19,711 nucleotides of DNA, from NCBI GenBank assembly GCA_028281075.1, contig JANQKO010000066.1, forward strand, positions 1 through 19,711. Reading direction: 5' to 3'. This DNA is from Alphaproteobacteria bacterium. Lineage in GTDB: Bacteria > Pseudomonadota > Alphaproteobacteria > GCA-2731375. A model generated the notes under the pieces. That model made no database searches and was not told where the DNA came from. It worked only from the letters and a program-made list of their open reading frames with translations. This document shows, one piece after another, positions 1 through 7,954 of this stretch; positions within the stretch are counted from its first letter, which is position 1, and the number at the start of each line of letters is the position of its first letter. Made by a program: the position numbers and the translations under genes.

Positions 1-710
1 TTGGTCATGACGCAGACCCGTTGCGCCATCTTGCGCACCACGCCCAGGTCGTGGGTGATCAGCAGCATGGCCATTCCGAGCTCGGCCTGGAGCGAGCGCA
101 GAAGTTCCAGGATCTGGGCCTGGATCGTGACGTCGAGGGCGGTGGTCGGCTCGTCGGCGATCAGCAGGTCCGGCTCGTTGGCGAGCGCCATGGCGATCAT
201 CACCCGCTGGCGCTGGCCGCCCGACAGCTCGTGGGGATAGGCCCGCAGGCGCGCCGCCGCGTCGGCGATGCCGACCAGCTCCAGCAGCTCCAGCACCCGG
301 GGCCGGGCCTGCCGGCGGGTGAGTCCGCGGTGATAGACCAGGGGCTCGGCGATCTGCCGCTCGATCCGGTAGTGGGGATCGAGGGAGGTCATGGGTTCCT
401 GGAAGATCATGGAAAGCTTGGCGCCGCGATAGCGGTTGAGGGCGCGGGGCGCCAGGCCGAGCAGCTCCTGGCCCCGGTAGCGCACCGCGCCCGTCGCCCG
501 GCCGTTGGCGGCGAGCAGGCCCAGGGCCGCCAGCACCAGCTGGCTCTTGCCCGAGCCGGACTCGCCGACGATGGCGAGCGTCTCGCCGGGCGCCACGGCG
601 AGATCGACCCCGCGCACCGCGTGGACCGTGCCGTCCGGCGTGTCGAAGCGCACGTCCAGCTTGTCGATCTCGAGCAGCGGCGCGGGGGAGGGCTCGGCCA
701 CGACGCTCAC
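1..710 (-). CDS. oppD: Peptide ABC transporter ATP-binding protein (OppD/DppD type), 3' end off window
   Basis: This is the cytoplasmic ATPase that energises import of oligopeptides or similar substrates through the permease pair encoded just upstream. The 236 visible codons show a Walker A motif GESGSGKS at about residues 49-56, a Q-loop in FQEPMTSLDP, the ABC signature LSGGQRQR and a Walker B followed by DEPTTALD, ending in the H-loop region (ITHDLG). The start is a GTG at 710, which overlaps the stop of the preceding permease by four bases (GTGA), a usual sign of translational coupling. The remaining C-terminal part, including the Opp/Dpp C-terminal region, lies beyond position 1, and a partner oppF would be expected there. 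The family is certain; the substrate is not, since Opp, Dpp and nickel importers share these motifs. Confidence 0.93.
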   Translation of the reverse strand, partial: MSVVAEPSPAPLLEIDKLDVRFDTPDGTVHAVRGVDLAVAPGETLAIVGESGSGKSQLVLAALGLLAANGRATGAVRYRGQELLGLAPRALNRYRGAKLSMIFQEPMTSLDPHYRIERQIAEPLVYHRGLTRRQARPRVLELLELVGIADAAARLRAYPHELSGGQRQRVMIAMALANEPDLLIADEPTTALDVTIQAQILELLRSLQAELGMAMLLITHDLGVVRKMAQRVCVMT

Positions 711-1819
711 CGGTCCTTCGGGTCCAGGGCGTCGCGCAGCCCGTCGCCGATGAAGTTCAGGCAGAACAGGGTGGCCGCCAGGAAGATCGAGGGATAGACG
801 AGCATCCAGGGCGCGCCCTGGATGTTGCGCGCGCCCTCGGCGATCAGCACGCCCCAGCTGGTCATGGGCTCCTGCACCCCGAGGCCGAGGAAGGAGAGGA
901 AACTCTCCAGGAGGATCACCTTGGGCACCAGCAAGGTCATGAAGACGGCGACCGGGCCCAGGGTGTTGGGCACGATGTGGCGCCGCAGGATGCCCCGGCT
1001 GTCGACCCCGAGCGCCTGGGCGGCCTGGACGTACTCCTGCTGTTTGATGGCTAGCGTCTGGCCGCGCACGATGCGCGCCATGTCGAGCCACTCGATGGCG
1101 CCGACGGCGATGAACATGAGCACGACGCTGCGGCCGAAGAAGACCACCAGCAGGATGACGAAGAACATGAAGGGCAGCGAATAGAGGATGTCCACCAGGC
1201 GCATCATGACCGCGTCAATGCGCCCGCCGAAGTAGCCGGCGACGGCCCCGTAGGTGACGCCGATGACCAGCGCCACGCCGGTCGCCAGCAGGCCGATCAT
1301 GAGCGAGATGCGCCCGGCGATAAGGGTGCGGGTCAAGAGGTCGCGGCCGTTGGCGTCGGTGCCGAAGAGGAAGCGCTGCTGGCTCACCGCCGCCTCCAGC
1401 ACCAGGCGCCGGCCGTCCTCCGACTGCTCCACCGCGACCGAGTCCGCGAAGAGGTCGGCCCGGTCCAGGTAGCGGGTGAGTCGGGGGTCGATGGACCGCT
1501 CGGCGATGAGGACGACCCGGAGGCGACCGTCCTCGACCCGCCAGTCCTCGATCTCGACCCGGGCGCGCCTGAGCGCCTTCTCCAGCGCCGGCTCGACGGC
1601 TTCGGCGCCGGGGTAAGGGGTCAGGCTCGCCGGCACCTTCACGTAGTCGCGGTAGACCTGGTCGTGGCCGTGGGGCGACAGCCAGGGTCCGACGACGCAG
1701 GCGAGCGCGATGACGGCGAGCAGCACGGCGCTCGCCATGGCCGCCCGGTTAGCGCGCAGCCGGCGCCGGGCGTCGGCCCAGAGGGAGCGGCCGGCGATGG
1801 CGTCGGCGCTATCGGTCAT
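707..1819 (-). CDS. oppC: Peptide ABC transporter permease, OppC/DppC type
   Basis: This is one of two inner-membrane permease subunits of the importer. The 370 residues contain a first membrane helix at about 29-46, the family motif FGTDANGRDLLTR near 152-164, a membrane core at about 172-365, and the EAA loop (about 262-285, with QALGVDSRGILRRHIVPN) that contacts the ATPase. Between helix 1 and the FGTD motif lies an extended soluble stretch of roughly 100 residues, longer than in E. coli OppC and predicted to face the periplasm. The ATG at 1819 lies inside the end of oppB (11-base overlap), and the stop overlaps the GTG of oppD, so B, C and D are probably translated together. The family call is secure. 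Confidence 0.95.
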   Translation of the reverse strand: MTDSADAIAGRSLWADARRRLRANRAAMASAVLLAVIALACVVGPWLSPHGHDQVYRDYVKVPASLTPYPGAEAVEPALEKALRRARVEIEDWRVEDGRLRVVLIAERSIDPRLTRYLDRADLFADSVAVEQSEDGRRLVLEAAVSQQRFLFGTDANGRDLLTRTLIAGRISLMIGLLATGVALVIGVTYGAVAGYFGGRIDAVMMRLVDILYSLPFMFFVILLVVFFGRSVVLMFIAVGAIEWLDMARIVRGQTLAIKQQEYVQAAQALGVDSRGILRRHIVPNTLGPVAVFMTLLVPKVILLESFLSFLGLGVQEPMTSWGVLIAEGARNIQGAPWMLVYPSIFLAATLFCLNFIGDGLRDALDPKDR

Positions 1820-2735
1820 AGCGCACCCGGGGGTCGATCAGGGCGTAGACCAGGTCGACCAAGAGATTAAAAACCACCACGAAGCCGGCGATCATCACCA
1901 CGGTGCCCATGACCAGGGTGTAGTCGCGGTTGAGAGCGCCCTGGACGAAGTAGCGGCCGACGCCGGGGATGCCGAAGATGGTCTCGATCACCACCGAGCC
2001 GGTGATCAGCGCCGCCGCCGCCGGGCCGAGGTAGGAGACCACCGGCACCAGGGCGCCGCGCAGGGCGTGGACGATCACCACCACGTGGCCGGGCAGTCCG
2101 TAGGCCCGGGCGGTGCGTACGTGGTTCGAGCGCAGGGCCTCGATCATGCTGCCGCGGGTCAGGCGGGCGATCACCGCGATCTGGGGCAGGGCCAGGGTGA
2201 AGACCGGCAGCAGCTTGTGGGCGAGGGCACCCTCGCCCCAGCCGCCGGCCGGCAGCCAGTCGAGATAGAGGGCGAAGACCAGGGTGAGGACCGGCGCCAT
2301 GACGAAGTTGGGGATGGTGATGCCGATCATGGCGACGGCCATCACGCCGTAGTCGCCGGGCCGGTTCTGGTAGAGCGCAGCCAGGCTGCCGAGGCCCGTG
2401 CCGAGGAAGAAGGCGAGCAGCAGGGCCGAGCCGCCCAACTGGAGGGAGACCGGCAGGCCGCTGCCCAGCAGGTCGCCGACGGAGAAATCCCGGTAGATGA
2501 AGGAGGGGCCCAGGTCGCCCCGCAGCAGGTTCTCCAGGTAGAGCAGGTATTGCTGCCAGAGGGGCTTGTCCAGGTGATAGACCTTGAGCAGGTTCTCCAT
2601 CACCTGAGGGTCGAGCGGGCGCTCCAGGTGAAAGGGCCCGCCCGGCGCCACGCGAATCAAGAAGAAGGCAACCGTGACGATGATGAAGAGGGTCGGGATC
2701 GCGCCGACCAGGCGGCGCAGGGCATAGCTCAGCAT
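1809..2735 (-). CDS. oppB: Peptide ABC transporter permease, OppB/DppB type
   Basis: This is the second inner-membrane permease of the importer. The 308 residues match the usual OppB length: an N-terminal helix beginning MLSYALRRLVGAIPTLF, the periplasmic segment with PGGPF and a GDLGPSF motif near 73-79, then five further hydrophobic helices. The EAA loop lies at about 204-226 (NHVRTARAYGLPG), followed by the GSVVIETIFGIPGVG motif typical of OppB. The ATG at 2735 is preceded by an AGGACG-like ribosome site. It sits 73 bases after the oppA stop, within the same minus-strand operon, and its end overlaps oppC by 11 bases. OppB and OppC together form the channel. Confidence 0.95.
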   Translation of the reverse strand: MLSYALRRLVGAIPTLFIIVTVAFFLIRVAPGGPFHLERPLDPQVMENLLKVYHLDKPLWQQYLLYLENLLRGDLGPSFIYRDFSVGDLLGSGLPVSLQLGGSALLLAFFLGTGLGSLAALYQNRPGDYGVMAVAMIGITIPNFVMAPVLTLVFALYLDWLPAGGWGEGALAHKLLPVFTLALPQIAVIARLTRGSMIEALRSNHVRTARAYGLPGHVVVIVHALRGALVPVVSYLGPAAAALITGSVVIETIFGIPGVGRYFVQGALNRDYTLVMGTVVMIAGFVVVFNLLVDLVYALIDPRVRYDR

Positions 2736-2808
2736 GGCGCGTCCTGAGAGGGGACGCTCAGCTTTCCATGATTCGCCCCGCCCCGGCTACACCTCCGCTA
2801 GGGGCGTG

Positions 2809-4086
2809 TTATTCCCTAATCGCCATCCAGCGGGTCGCGTGCACGTTCTGGATGTTGTCCTGCCAGCCCTCGAGCTTGTCGGAGACCAAACTGAGGGAGC
2901 CGTAGTACATGAGCGGGATGAACGGCAGGTCGCGCATAAAGAGGGACTCGGCCTCGAACAGGATCCGCGCTCGCACCTCCAGGTCGGTCTCGGCGGCGGC
3001 CCGGTCCATCAGCGCGTCGTACTCGGGGTTGGCGTAGTTCGCGTAGTTGAAGCCCGGATTGTCGCTTTCGACCATGAAGAGGAAGTTCTGCGGGTCGTTG
3101 TAGTCGGCGATCCAACCGGCCCGGGCCACGTCGAAGTCGCCCTTGTCGCGCAGGATGGCGTAGTGGGTGGCGGTGTCGCTGTTGAGCAGGGTCACCTCGA
3201 CGCCCAGGGGCTGCCACATGTCGGCAATCGCGAGCGCCGTGTTCTTGTGGTTCTCCGAGGTGTTGAAGCGGATCTCGACGGCGAGGGGGTTGTCGGGCCC
3301 GAAGCCGGCCTCGGCGAGCAGGGCGACGGCCGCGTCCTCCCGGTCGATCATGCCCTGGTCGTGGTAGTCGGCGATCGCCGGCGCGCCGTAGTTGGCGGTG
3401 CCGGGCGGCACGAAGCTGTAGCCCGCCACCATGGTGCCGCCCCAGATCTCCTCGGCGATGAACTCCCGGTCGATGGCCATGGAGAGCGCCATGCGCACCC
3501 GCGGGTCGTCGAACGGCGGCTTGCCGGTGTTGACGGCGTAGTAGTAGTTGCCGAGGTAGGGCGCGACGCGAAAGCGCGCGCCCAGGTTCTCCTTCATCCA
3601 GGCGACCTGCTCGACGGGGGCGTCGTTGTTGGAGTGGAGCTCGCCGGCCTGGAAGCGCCGGAGCGCCGCCGAGCGGTCCTCGGTGGGATAGAAGTAGACC
3701 GTGTCGATCCGCACCTCCTCGGCGGCATGGAACTCTGGGTTCTTGGTGAGCTTCACCTGGGCGTTGGGCACGAAGTCCGCCAGGACATAGGCGCCGTTGC
3801 TCACCATGTTGCCCGGCCGCACGAAGTCGGGGCCGTGGGCCTCGACGCTGGGCCGATGGACCGGCAGGCCGGTCTGGTGGGTCAGCAGCTCGAGGAAGAA
3901 GGGCGTCGGCGCTTCCAGGGTGATCTCCAGGGTGCGGTCGTCGAGGGCGACGACTCCCAGCTCGCTGGTCGGCAGCGCGCCGCCGTGGATCTCGGCGGCG
4001 TTGACAATGGGGTAGAGCACGTTGGCGTACTTGGCGGCGGCCACCGGCGACATGATGCGCCTGAGCGAGTAGACGAAGTCGCCGGC
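2809..4086 (-). CDS. oppA: Oligopeptide-binding protein OppA/DppA (SBP_bac_5), 5' end missing
   Basis: This would be the periplasmic substrate-binding protein of the importer, but only its last 425 or so residues are present. The recognisable sequence begins at AGDFVYSLRRIMSPV, a motif normally about 105-115 residues into the precursor, and continues through typical family-5 segments (NNDAPVEQVAW, DDPRVRMALSMAIDRE, FDVARAGWIADYNDPQNFL) to the stop at 2809. The signal peptide and first lobe are absent: beyond 4086 the same frame stays open but reads antisense to deoC and has no resemblance to OppA. An in-frame ATG at 4053 exists but would make a headless protein with no export signal. As it stands the gene is broken, either by a real rearrangement or by a false assembly join. 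Confidence 0.85.
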   Translation of the reverse strand, partial: AGDFVYSLRRIMSPVAAAKYANVLYPIVNAAEIHGGALPTSELGVVALDDRTLEITLEAPTPFFLELLTHQTGLPVHRPSVEAHGPDFVRPGNMVSNGAYVLADFVPNAQVKLTKNPEFHAAEEVRIDTVYFYPTEDRSAALRRFQAGELHSNNDAPVEQVAWMKENLGARFRVAPYLGNYYYAVNTGKPPFDDPRVRMALSMAIDREFIAEEIWGGTMVAGYSFVPPGTANYGAPAIADYHDQGMIDREDAAVALLAEAGFGPDNPLAVEIRFNTSENHKNTALAIADMWQPLGVEVTLLNSDTATHYAILRDKGDFDVARAGWIADYNDPQNFLFMVESDNPGFNYANYANPEYDALMDRAAAETDLEVRARILFEAESLFMRDLPFIPLMYYGSLSLVSDKLEGWQDNIQNVHATRWMAIRE

Positions 4087-4092
4087 GTGGCC
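4078..4092. other. Junction of two 5'-truncated, head-to-head genes
   Basis: Homology to OppA (minus strand) ends at about 4086, and homology to deoxyribose-phosphate aldolase (plus strand) starts at about 4081-4087, so both genes lose their first part at the same point. The hexamer gccggc at 4081-4086 can be read as part of either gene and could be microhomology at the join. Codon habit shifts here: CCC and GAG are frequent to the left, while CCG predominates and GAA is commoner in deoC and deoA to the right. I infer a recombination or assembly breakpoint rather than normal gene organisation. Confidence 0.75.
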
Positions 4093-4674
4093 GGTAGCGG
4101 CGTGCGCGTCGCCTGCGTGACGAACTTTCCGGCCGGCGCGCCGGACGTCGCGGCGGCGGCCGGGGAGACCCGCGACGCGGTGGCGCGCGGCGCGCACGAG
4201 GTCGACGTGGTGCTGCCGTATACGGCCTGGCTCGCCGGCGACCGGGGCCGTGCGGTCGATCTGGTCGCCGCCTGCCACGAGGCCTGCGGCGACGCCGTGC
4301 GGCTGAAGGTGATCCTGGAGACCGGCCGGCTGGCGACGCCGGAGAATATCGCGGCGGCGGCCGCGGACGTTATCGCCGGCGGCGCCGATTTCATCAAGAC
4401 CTCGACCGGCAAGATCGACATCTCGGCCACGCTGGAAGCGGCGGCAGCGATGCTGCGGACGATCCGGTCGGCGGACCGTCCGGTCGGCCTGAAGGTTGCC
4501 GGCGGCATCCGCGCCGTGGCCGACGCGGGCGCCTATATGGCCCAGGCGGATGCCATGATGGGCGCCGACTGGCTGTCGCCGGCGACGTTCCGGATCGGCG
4601 CCAGCGGGCTGCTGAACGACATCGCCGCGACGCTGGGCGTGGACGTCGACGCGCCCACGGGCACGACCTACTGA
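4081..4674 (+). CDS. deoC: Deoxyribose-phosphate aldolase DeoC, 5' end missing
   Basis: DeoC cleaves 2-deoxyribose-5-phosphate to glyceraldehyde-3-phosphate and acetaldehyde, the last step of deoxynucleoside breakdown. About 195 C-terminal residues are present, from VAGSGVRVACVTNFP onward. The catalytic landmarks are visible: EVDVVLPY (the Asp near the active site), the Schiff-base lysine in FIKTSTGK, and the second lysine in GLKVAGGIR. The protein ends in TGTTY, matching the C-terminal tyrosine of the E. coli enzyme. Roughly the first 65 residues expected of the family, and any start codon and promoter, are missing because the sequence runs into the truncated oppA. The stop is one base before the deoA start, so it heads the deoC-deoA-dioxygenase-add operon. 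Confidence 0.88.
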   Translation, partial: AGVAGSGVRVACVTNFPAGAPDVAAAAGETRDAVARGAHEVDVVLPYTAWLAGDRGRAVDLVAACHEACGDAVRLKVILETGRLATPENIAAAAADVIAGGADFIKTSTGKIDISATLEAAAAMLRTIRSADRPVGLKVAGGIRAVADAGAYMAQADAMMGADWLSPATFRIGASGLLNDIAATLGVDVDAPTGTTY

Positions 4675-4675
4675 C

Positions 4676-5998
4676 ATGCTGGCGCAGGAGGTCATACGCC
4701 GCAAGCGCGACGGCGAGTCGCTCGGCGAAGAAGACATCGCGTTCATGGTCCGCGGCATCAGCGACGGGTCGGTCAGTGAAAGCCAGGTCGCCGCCTTCGG
4801 CATGGCGGTGTTCCTGAACGGCATGACGCGGGCCGAATGCGTGGCGCTGACCGATGCCATGGCCCGGTCGGGCCAGGTCCTGGACTGGCGCGGCGTCGAC
4901 CTGCGCGGACCGCTGCTGGACAAGCACTCCACCGGCGGTATCGGCGACAAGGTCAGCCTGGTGCTGGCGCCGATGATCGCGGCCTGCGGCGTGCACGTGC
5001 CGATGGTCTCGGGCCGCGGTTTGGGTCATACCGGCGGGACGCTCGACAAGCTGGAGGCGATTCCGGGCTACGGCGTGACGCCGGACCTCGAACGGTTTCG
5101 CCGCGTCGTCCGTGACGTCGGTTGCGCCATCGTCGGCCAGACCGACGAGATGGCACCGGCCGACCGGCGCTTCTATGCCGTCCGCGACGTCACGGCGACG
5201 GTCGAATCGATCCCGCTGATCACCGCCTCGATCCTGTCGAAGAAACGCGCCGCGGGGGTCCAGGCGCTGGTCATGGACGTGAAGACCGGCAGCGGCGCCT
5301 TCGCCCGCCAACTCGCCGACGCCCGGGCGCTGGCGACGAGCATCGTCGAGGTGGCGAACGGCGCCGACCTGCCGACGACGGCGCTGATCACGGATATGAA
5401 CCAGGCCCTGGGCACGACGGCGGGGAACGCGGTCGAAGTGCACGAGGCCATCGCTTTCCTCTCCGGCGGCGCCCGCGCGCGGCGCCTGCACGACGTGGGG
5501 CTGGCGCTCGGCGCGGAGATGCTGCGCCTCGGCGGCCTCGCCGCCGACGACGCCACCGCGCGCGGCATGCTGTCCGCCGTGCTGGACGACGGCCGCGCGG
5601 CGGACAGGTTCGGCGCCATGGTGGCGGCGTTGGGCGGGCCGGCCGACATCATCGAGAACGCCGACCGCCACCTGCCGCGGGCGCCCGTCGTGAAACCGGT
5701 GTTCGCCGACGAAGCCGGCTACGTCGCGGCGATGGACACACGCGCCATCGGCATGGCGATTGTCGAGCTGGGCGGCGGCAGGCGGCTGCCCGGCGACGCG
5801 GTCGATCATGCGGTCGGCCTGACCGAGGTGCGTGGCCCCGGCGATCCGGTGGGGCCGGACCGGCCGATCGCCGTCCTGCATGCCGGCGGCGAAGATGCCT
5901 GGAACACGGCCGCCGGCCGGATGAAAGCGGCGACCGTCGTCACCGGGGCGCGGCCCGATGCCGCGCCGCTGATCTACGAACGATATGGCGCGGATTGA
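4676..5998 (+). CDS. deoA: Thymidine phosphorylase
   Basis: DeoA phosphorolyses thymidine (and deoxyuridine) to the base and deoxyribose-1-phosphate in the cytosol. The 440-residue length matches E. coli DeoA. Visible motifs are LLDKHSTGGIGDK (about 81-92, phosphate binding), the family signature SGRGLGHTGGTLDKLE (about 112-127), the pyrimidine-site segment ITASILSKKRAAG and MDVKTGSGAF. It follows deoC by one base and overlaps the next gene by 14 bases, so the operon is tightly coupled. There is no separate promoter in view; the natural promoter would lie upstream of the missing start of deoC. The identification is firm. Confidence 0.96.
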   Translation: MLAQEVIRRKRDGESLGEEDIAFMVRGISDGSVSESQVAAFGMAVFLNGMTRAECVALTDAMARSGQVLDWRGVDLRGPLLDKHSTGGIGDKVSLVLAPMIAACGVHVPMVSGRGLGHTGGTLDKLEAIPGYGVTPDLERFRRVVRDVGCAIVGQTDEMAPADRRFYAVRDVTATVESIPLITASILSKKRAAGVQALVMDVKTGSGAFARQLADARALATSIVEVANGADLPTTALITDMNQALGTTAGNAVEVHEAIAFLSGGARARRLHDVGLALGAEMLRLGGLAADDATARGMLSAVLDDGRAADRFGAMVAALGGPADIIENADRHLPRAPVVKPVFADEAGYVAAMDTRAIGMAIVELGGGRRLPGDAVDHAVGLTEVRGPGDPVGPDRPIAVLHAGGEDAWNTAAGRMKAATVVTGARPDAAPLIYERYGAD

Positions 5999-6845
5999 CC
6001 GGCAGGGCGCGTCGGCCGGGAAGCGGGCGGCTTTCGCGCGCGACGGGTTTCTGGTCATCGAGGATTTCGTGCCGGCGGCGGAATGCGCCGGGCTGCGGCA
6101 ACGGGCCGGCGAACTGGTCGACGGCTTCCGGCCGCCGGCCGACGCGACCGTGTTCTCCACCCGGTCGCAATCGCATGCGGCCGACGACTACTTCCGGACA
6201 TCCGGCGACAAGATCCGGTTCTTCTTCGAAGAGGACGCGTTTGACGCCCGGGGCGCGCTGACCCGGCCGAAGGCGCTGGCGATCAACAAGATCGGCCACG
6301 CCCTGCACGATCTCGACCCCGTGTTCAGCCGGTTTTCACGCGCGCCGCGGCTGGCCGGCCTGGCCGCGGAACTGGGCATCGCCGCGCCGCTGCTGCTGCA
6401 GTCCATGTACATCTTCAAGCAGCCCGAGGTCGGCGGCGAGGTGACCTGGCACCAGGACGCGACGTTTCTCTACACCGACCCGGTCAGCGTCGTCGGCTTC
6501 TGGTTCGCGCTCGAGGACGCGACGGTCGAGAATGGCTGCCTGTGGGTCCTGCCGGGCGGGCACGGATCAGGGCTGAAGTCGCGCTTCCGGCGCGCCGGCG
6601 CCGGCCTGGAGATGCAGGTGCTGGACGCCTCCGGCTGGCCGGCCGGCGCGGCGCGGCCGCTGGAGGTGGCGGCGGGGACGCTGGTCGTGCTGCACGGATT
6701 GCTGCCGCACTATAGCGGCGCCAACCGGACGCCCCGCTCGCGGCACGCCTATGCCCTGCACGTGATCGACGGGCGCGCGCGTTATGCCGAGGATAACTGG
6801 CTGCGGCGCGGACCCGACATGCCGCTGCGCGGCTTCGCGCCATGA
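5985..6845 (+). CDS. Phytanoyl-CoA dioxygenase family (PHYHD1-like) Fe(II)/2-oxoglutarate oxygenase
   Basis: The 286-residue protein has the PhyH fold signature: HQD at about 156-158 (two iron ligands), a distal histidine at about 242 in LHGLLPHYSGAN, and an arginine at about 253 in TPRSRHAYALH for 2-oxoglutarate. The C-terminal pattern (HG...H...N...SR.AY..H, then ENW-like EDNWL) is closest in my reading to animal PHYHD1 rather than to phytanoyl-CoA hydroxylase itself. The gene overlaps deoA by 14 bases and the adenosine deaminase gene by four (ATGA), so it is embedded in a nucleoside-catabolism operon. I infer a nucleoside, deoxyribose or base-related substrate; nothing in the sequence identifies it. 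Confidence 0.88.
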   Translation: MARIDRQGASAGKRAAFARDGFLVIEDFVPAAECAGLRQRAGELVDGFRPPADATVFSTRSQSHAADDYFRTSGDKIRFFFEEDAFDARGALTRPKALAINKIGHALHDLDPVFSRFSRAPRLAGLAAELGIAAPLLLQSMYIFKQPEVGGEVTWHQDATFLYTDPVSVVGFWFALEDATVENGCLWVLPGGHGSGLKSRFRRAGAGLEMQVLDASGWPAGAARPLEVAAGTLVVLHGLLPHYSGANRTPRSRHAYALHVIDGRARYAEDNWLRRGPDMPLRGFAP

Positions 6846-7825
6846 TCCCGCTGGCCGAGCTGCATTGCCATCTCGAAGGCGCGGCCGGCCCGGCCCTGGT
6901 GCGCCGTCTCGCGGCCCGCAACGGCGTCCTGCTGCCGGCAACGATCTTTGCCGGTGAGGCGCGGTTCGCGTTCGCCGATTTCGCCGATTTCCTGCGCGTC
7001 TACGACCTCGCGGCGGGCTGCATCCGCGCGCCCGAGGACTATTACGACGTGACGTTGGCCTACCTCGCGGCCTGCGCCGGAGAAGGCGCGGTCTATGTCG
7101 AGCTGATGTCGTCGCCGGACCATGCGGCGGCCGCCGGCATGACCTATGCCGATCATCTCGAAGGCATCGTGGCGGCGATCGCCGAGGCCCGGCGGGCGCA
7201 TGGCATCGTCGGCCGCGTCATCGTCACCTGCGTGCGGCATTTCGGGCCCGAACGGGCCGTCGAGGTGGCGCGCCAGGCGGTCGCCGACCCGCACTCCCTG
7301 GTCGTCGGCTTCGGCATGGGCGGCGACGAATCCGCCTATTCCGCGGCCGATTTCGCGCCGGCGTTCCAACTGGCGCATGACGCGGGCCTGCCCTGCACCG
7401 TGCATGCCGGTGAGTTCGGCGGTCCCGAGAGCGTTCGCGCCGCGCTGGCCGCGTTGCCCGTGTCCCGCCTCGGCCATGGCGTACGCGCGGTCGAGGACCC
7501 TGAGCTGGTCCGCATGCTCGTCGACCGGGGCGTGACGCTCGAGGTCTGTCCGACCAGCAATGTCGCCACCGGGGTCTATGGCGGCTATGGCGAGCATCCC
7601 TTTCGCGCGCTGCGCGATGCCGGCTGCCGGGTGACGCTGAATTCCGACGATCCGCCATATTTCGGCACCACCATCGGCCGCGAATACCGCCTGGCGGCGG
7701 ATGAGTTCGGTCTGTCGGACGCGGCCCTTGCCGGCGTGACGCGCACGGCGATCACGGCCGGCTTCGCCGACGCGGCGACGAAAGCCGGCCTGCTGGCGCG
7801 GCTGGACGCCTGGACAGAGACTTGA
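6842..7825 (+). CDS. add: Adenosine deaminase family protein
   Basis: This is a zinc-dependent amidohydrolase that would convert (deoxy)adenosine to (deoxy)inosine. The 327 residues carry the expected metal and catalytic residues: HCHLEG at 8-13 (two Zn histidines), TVHAGE at about 187-191 (Zn His and catalytic Glu), LGHGV at about 210-214, and NSDDPPYF at about 267-274 (Zn Asp). The SDDP-x-YF element is shared with the microbial adenine deaminase branch, so adenine rather than adenosine as substrate remains possible; the nucleoside operon favours adenosine. The ATG overlaps the dioxygenase stop by four bases. It is the last gene of the operon, with a weak hairpin downstream. Confidence 0.88.
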   Translation: MIPLAELHCHLEGAAGPALVRRLAARNGVLLPATIFAGEARFAFADFADFLRVYDLAAGCIRAPEDYYDVTLAYLAACAGEGAVYVELMSSPDHAAAAGMTYADHLEGIVAAIAEARRAHGIVGRVIVTCVRHFGPERAVEVARQAVADPHSLVVGFGMGGDESAYSAADFAPAFQLAHDAGLPCTVHAGEFGGPESVRAALAALPVSRLGHGVRAVEDPELVRMLVDRGVTLEVCPTSNVATGVYGGYGEHPFRALRDAGCRVTLNSDDPPYFGTTIGREYRLAADEFGLSDAALAGVTRTAITAGFADAATKAGLLARLDAWTET

Positions 7826-7890
7826 GGGCACGAAATGGTTGGTTTTCTTCTTCTCGGCCTTTGGCGGTGCGCTTCCCTTTAGCGTTCGGC

Positions 7891-7910
7891 CGAAGACCTT
7901 TTCGTCTTCG
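7891..7910. terminator. Weak hairpin between convergent add and PIN genes
   Basis: A 7-bp perfect stem (CGAAGAC / GTCTTCG) with a six-base loop lies between the end of add (plus) and the end of the PIN gene (minus). There is no clear U-tract on either strand, so it could act as a modest bidirectional terminator or be incidental. The rest of 7826-7954 holds no gene I can support. Confidence 0.25.
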
Positions 7911-7954
7911 TTCGCGCCCGTCCAACGCGCGGCGCTTTGAACTTGTCGAGTTGG

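Noticed and set aside
2734..4674. Open frame of 646 codons on the plus strand through oppA antisense into deoC
   Set aside because: Only the last part (from about 4081) resembles a protein family; the first two thirds are the antisense of oppA, open because of high GC.
2809..4950. Open frame of 713 codons on the minus strand joining deoA/deoC antisense to oppA
   Set aside because: The first 290 or so residues are low-complexity antisense of deoC and deoA; only the OppA part is real.
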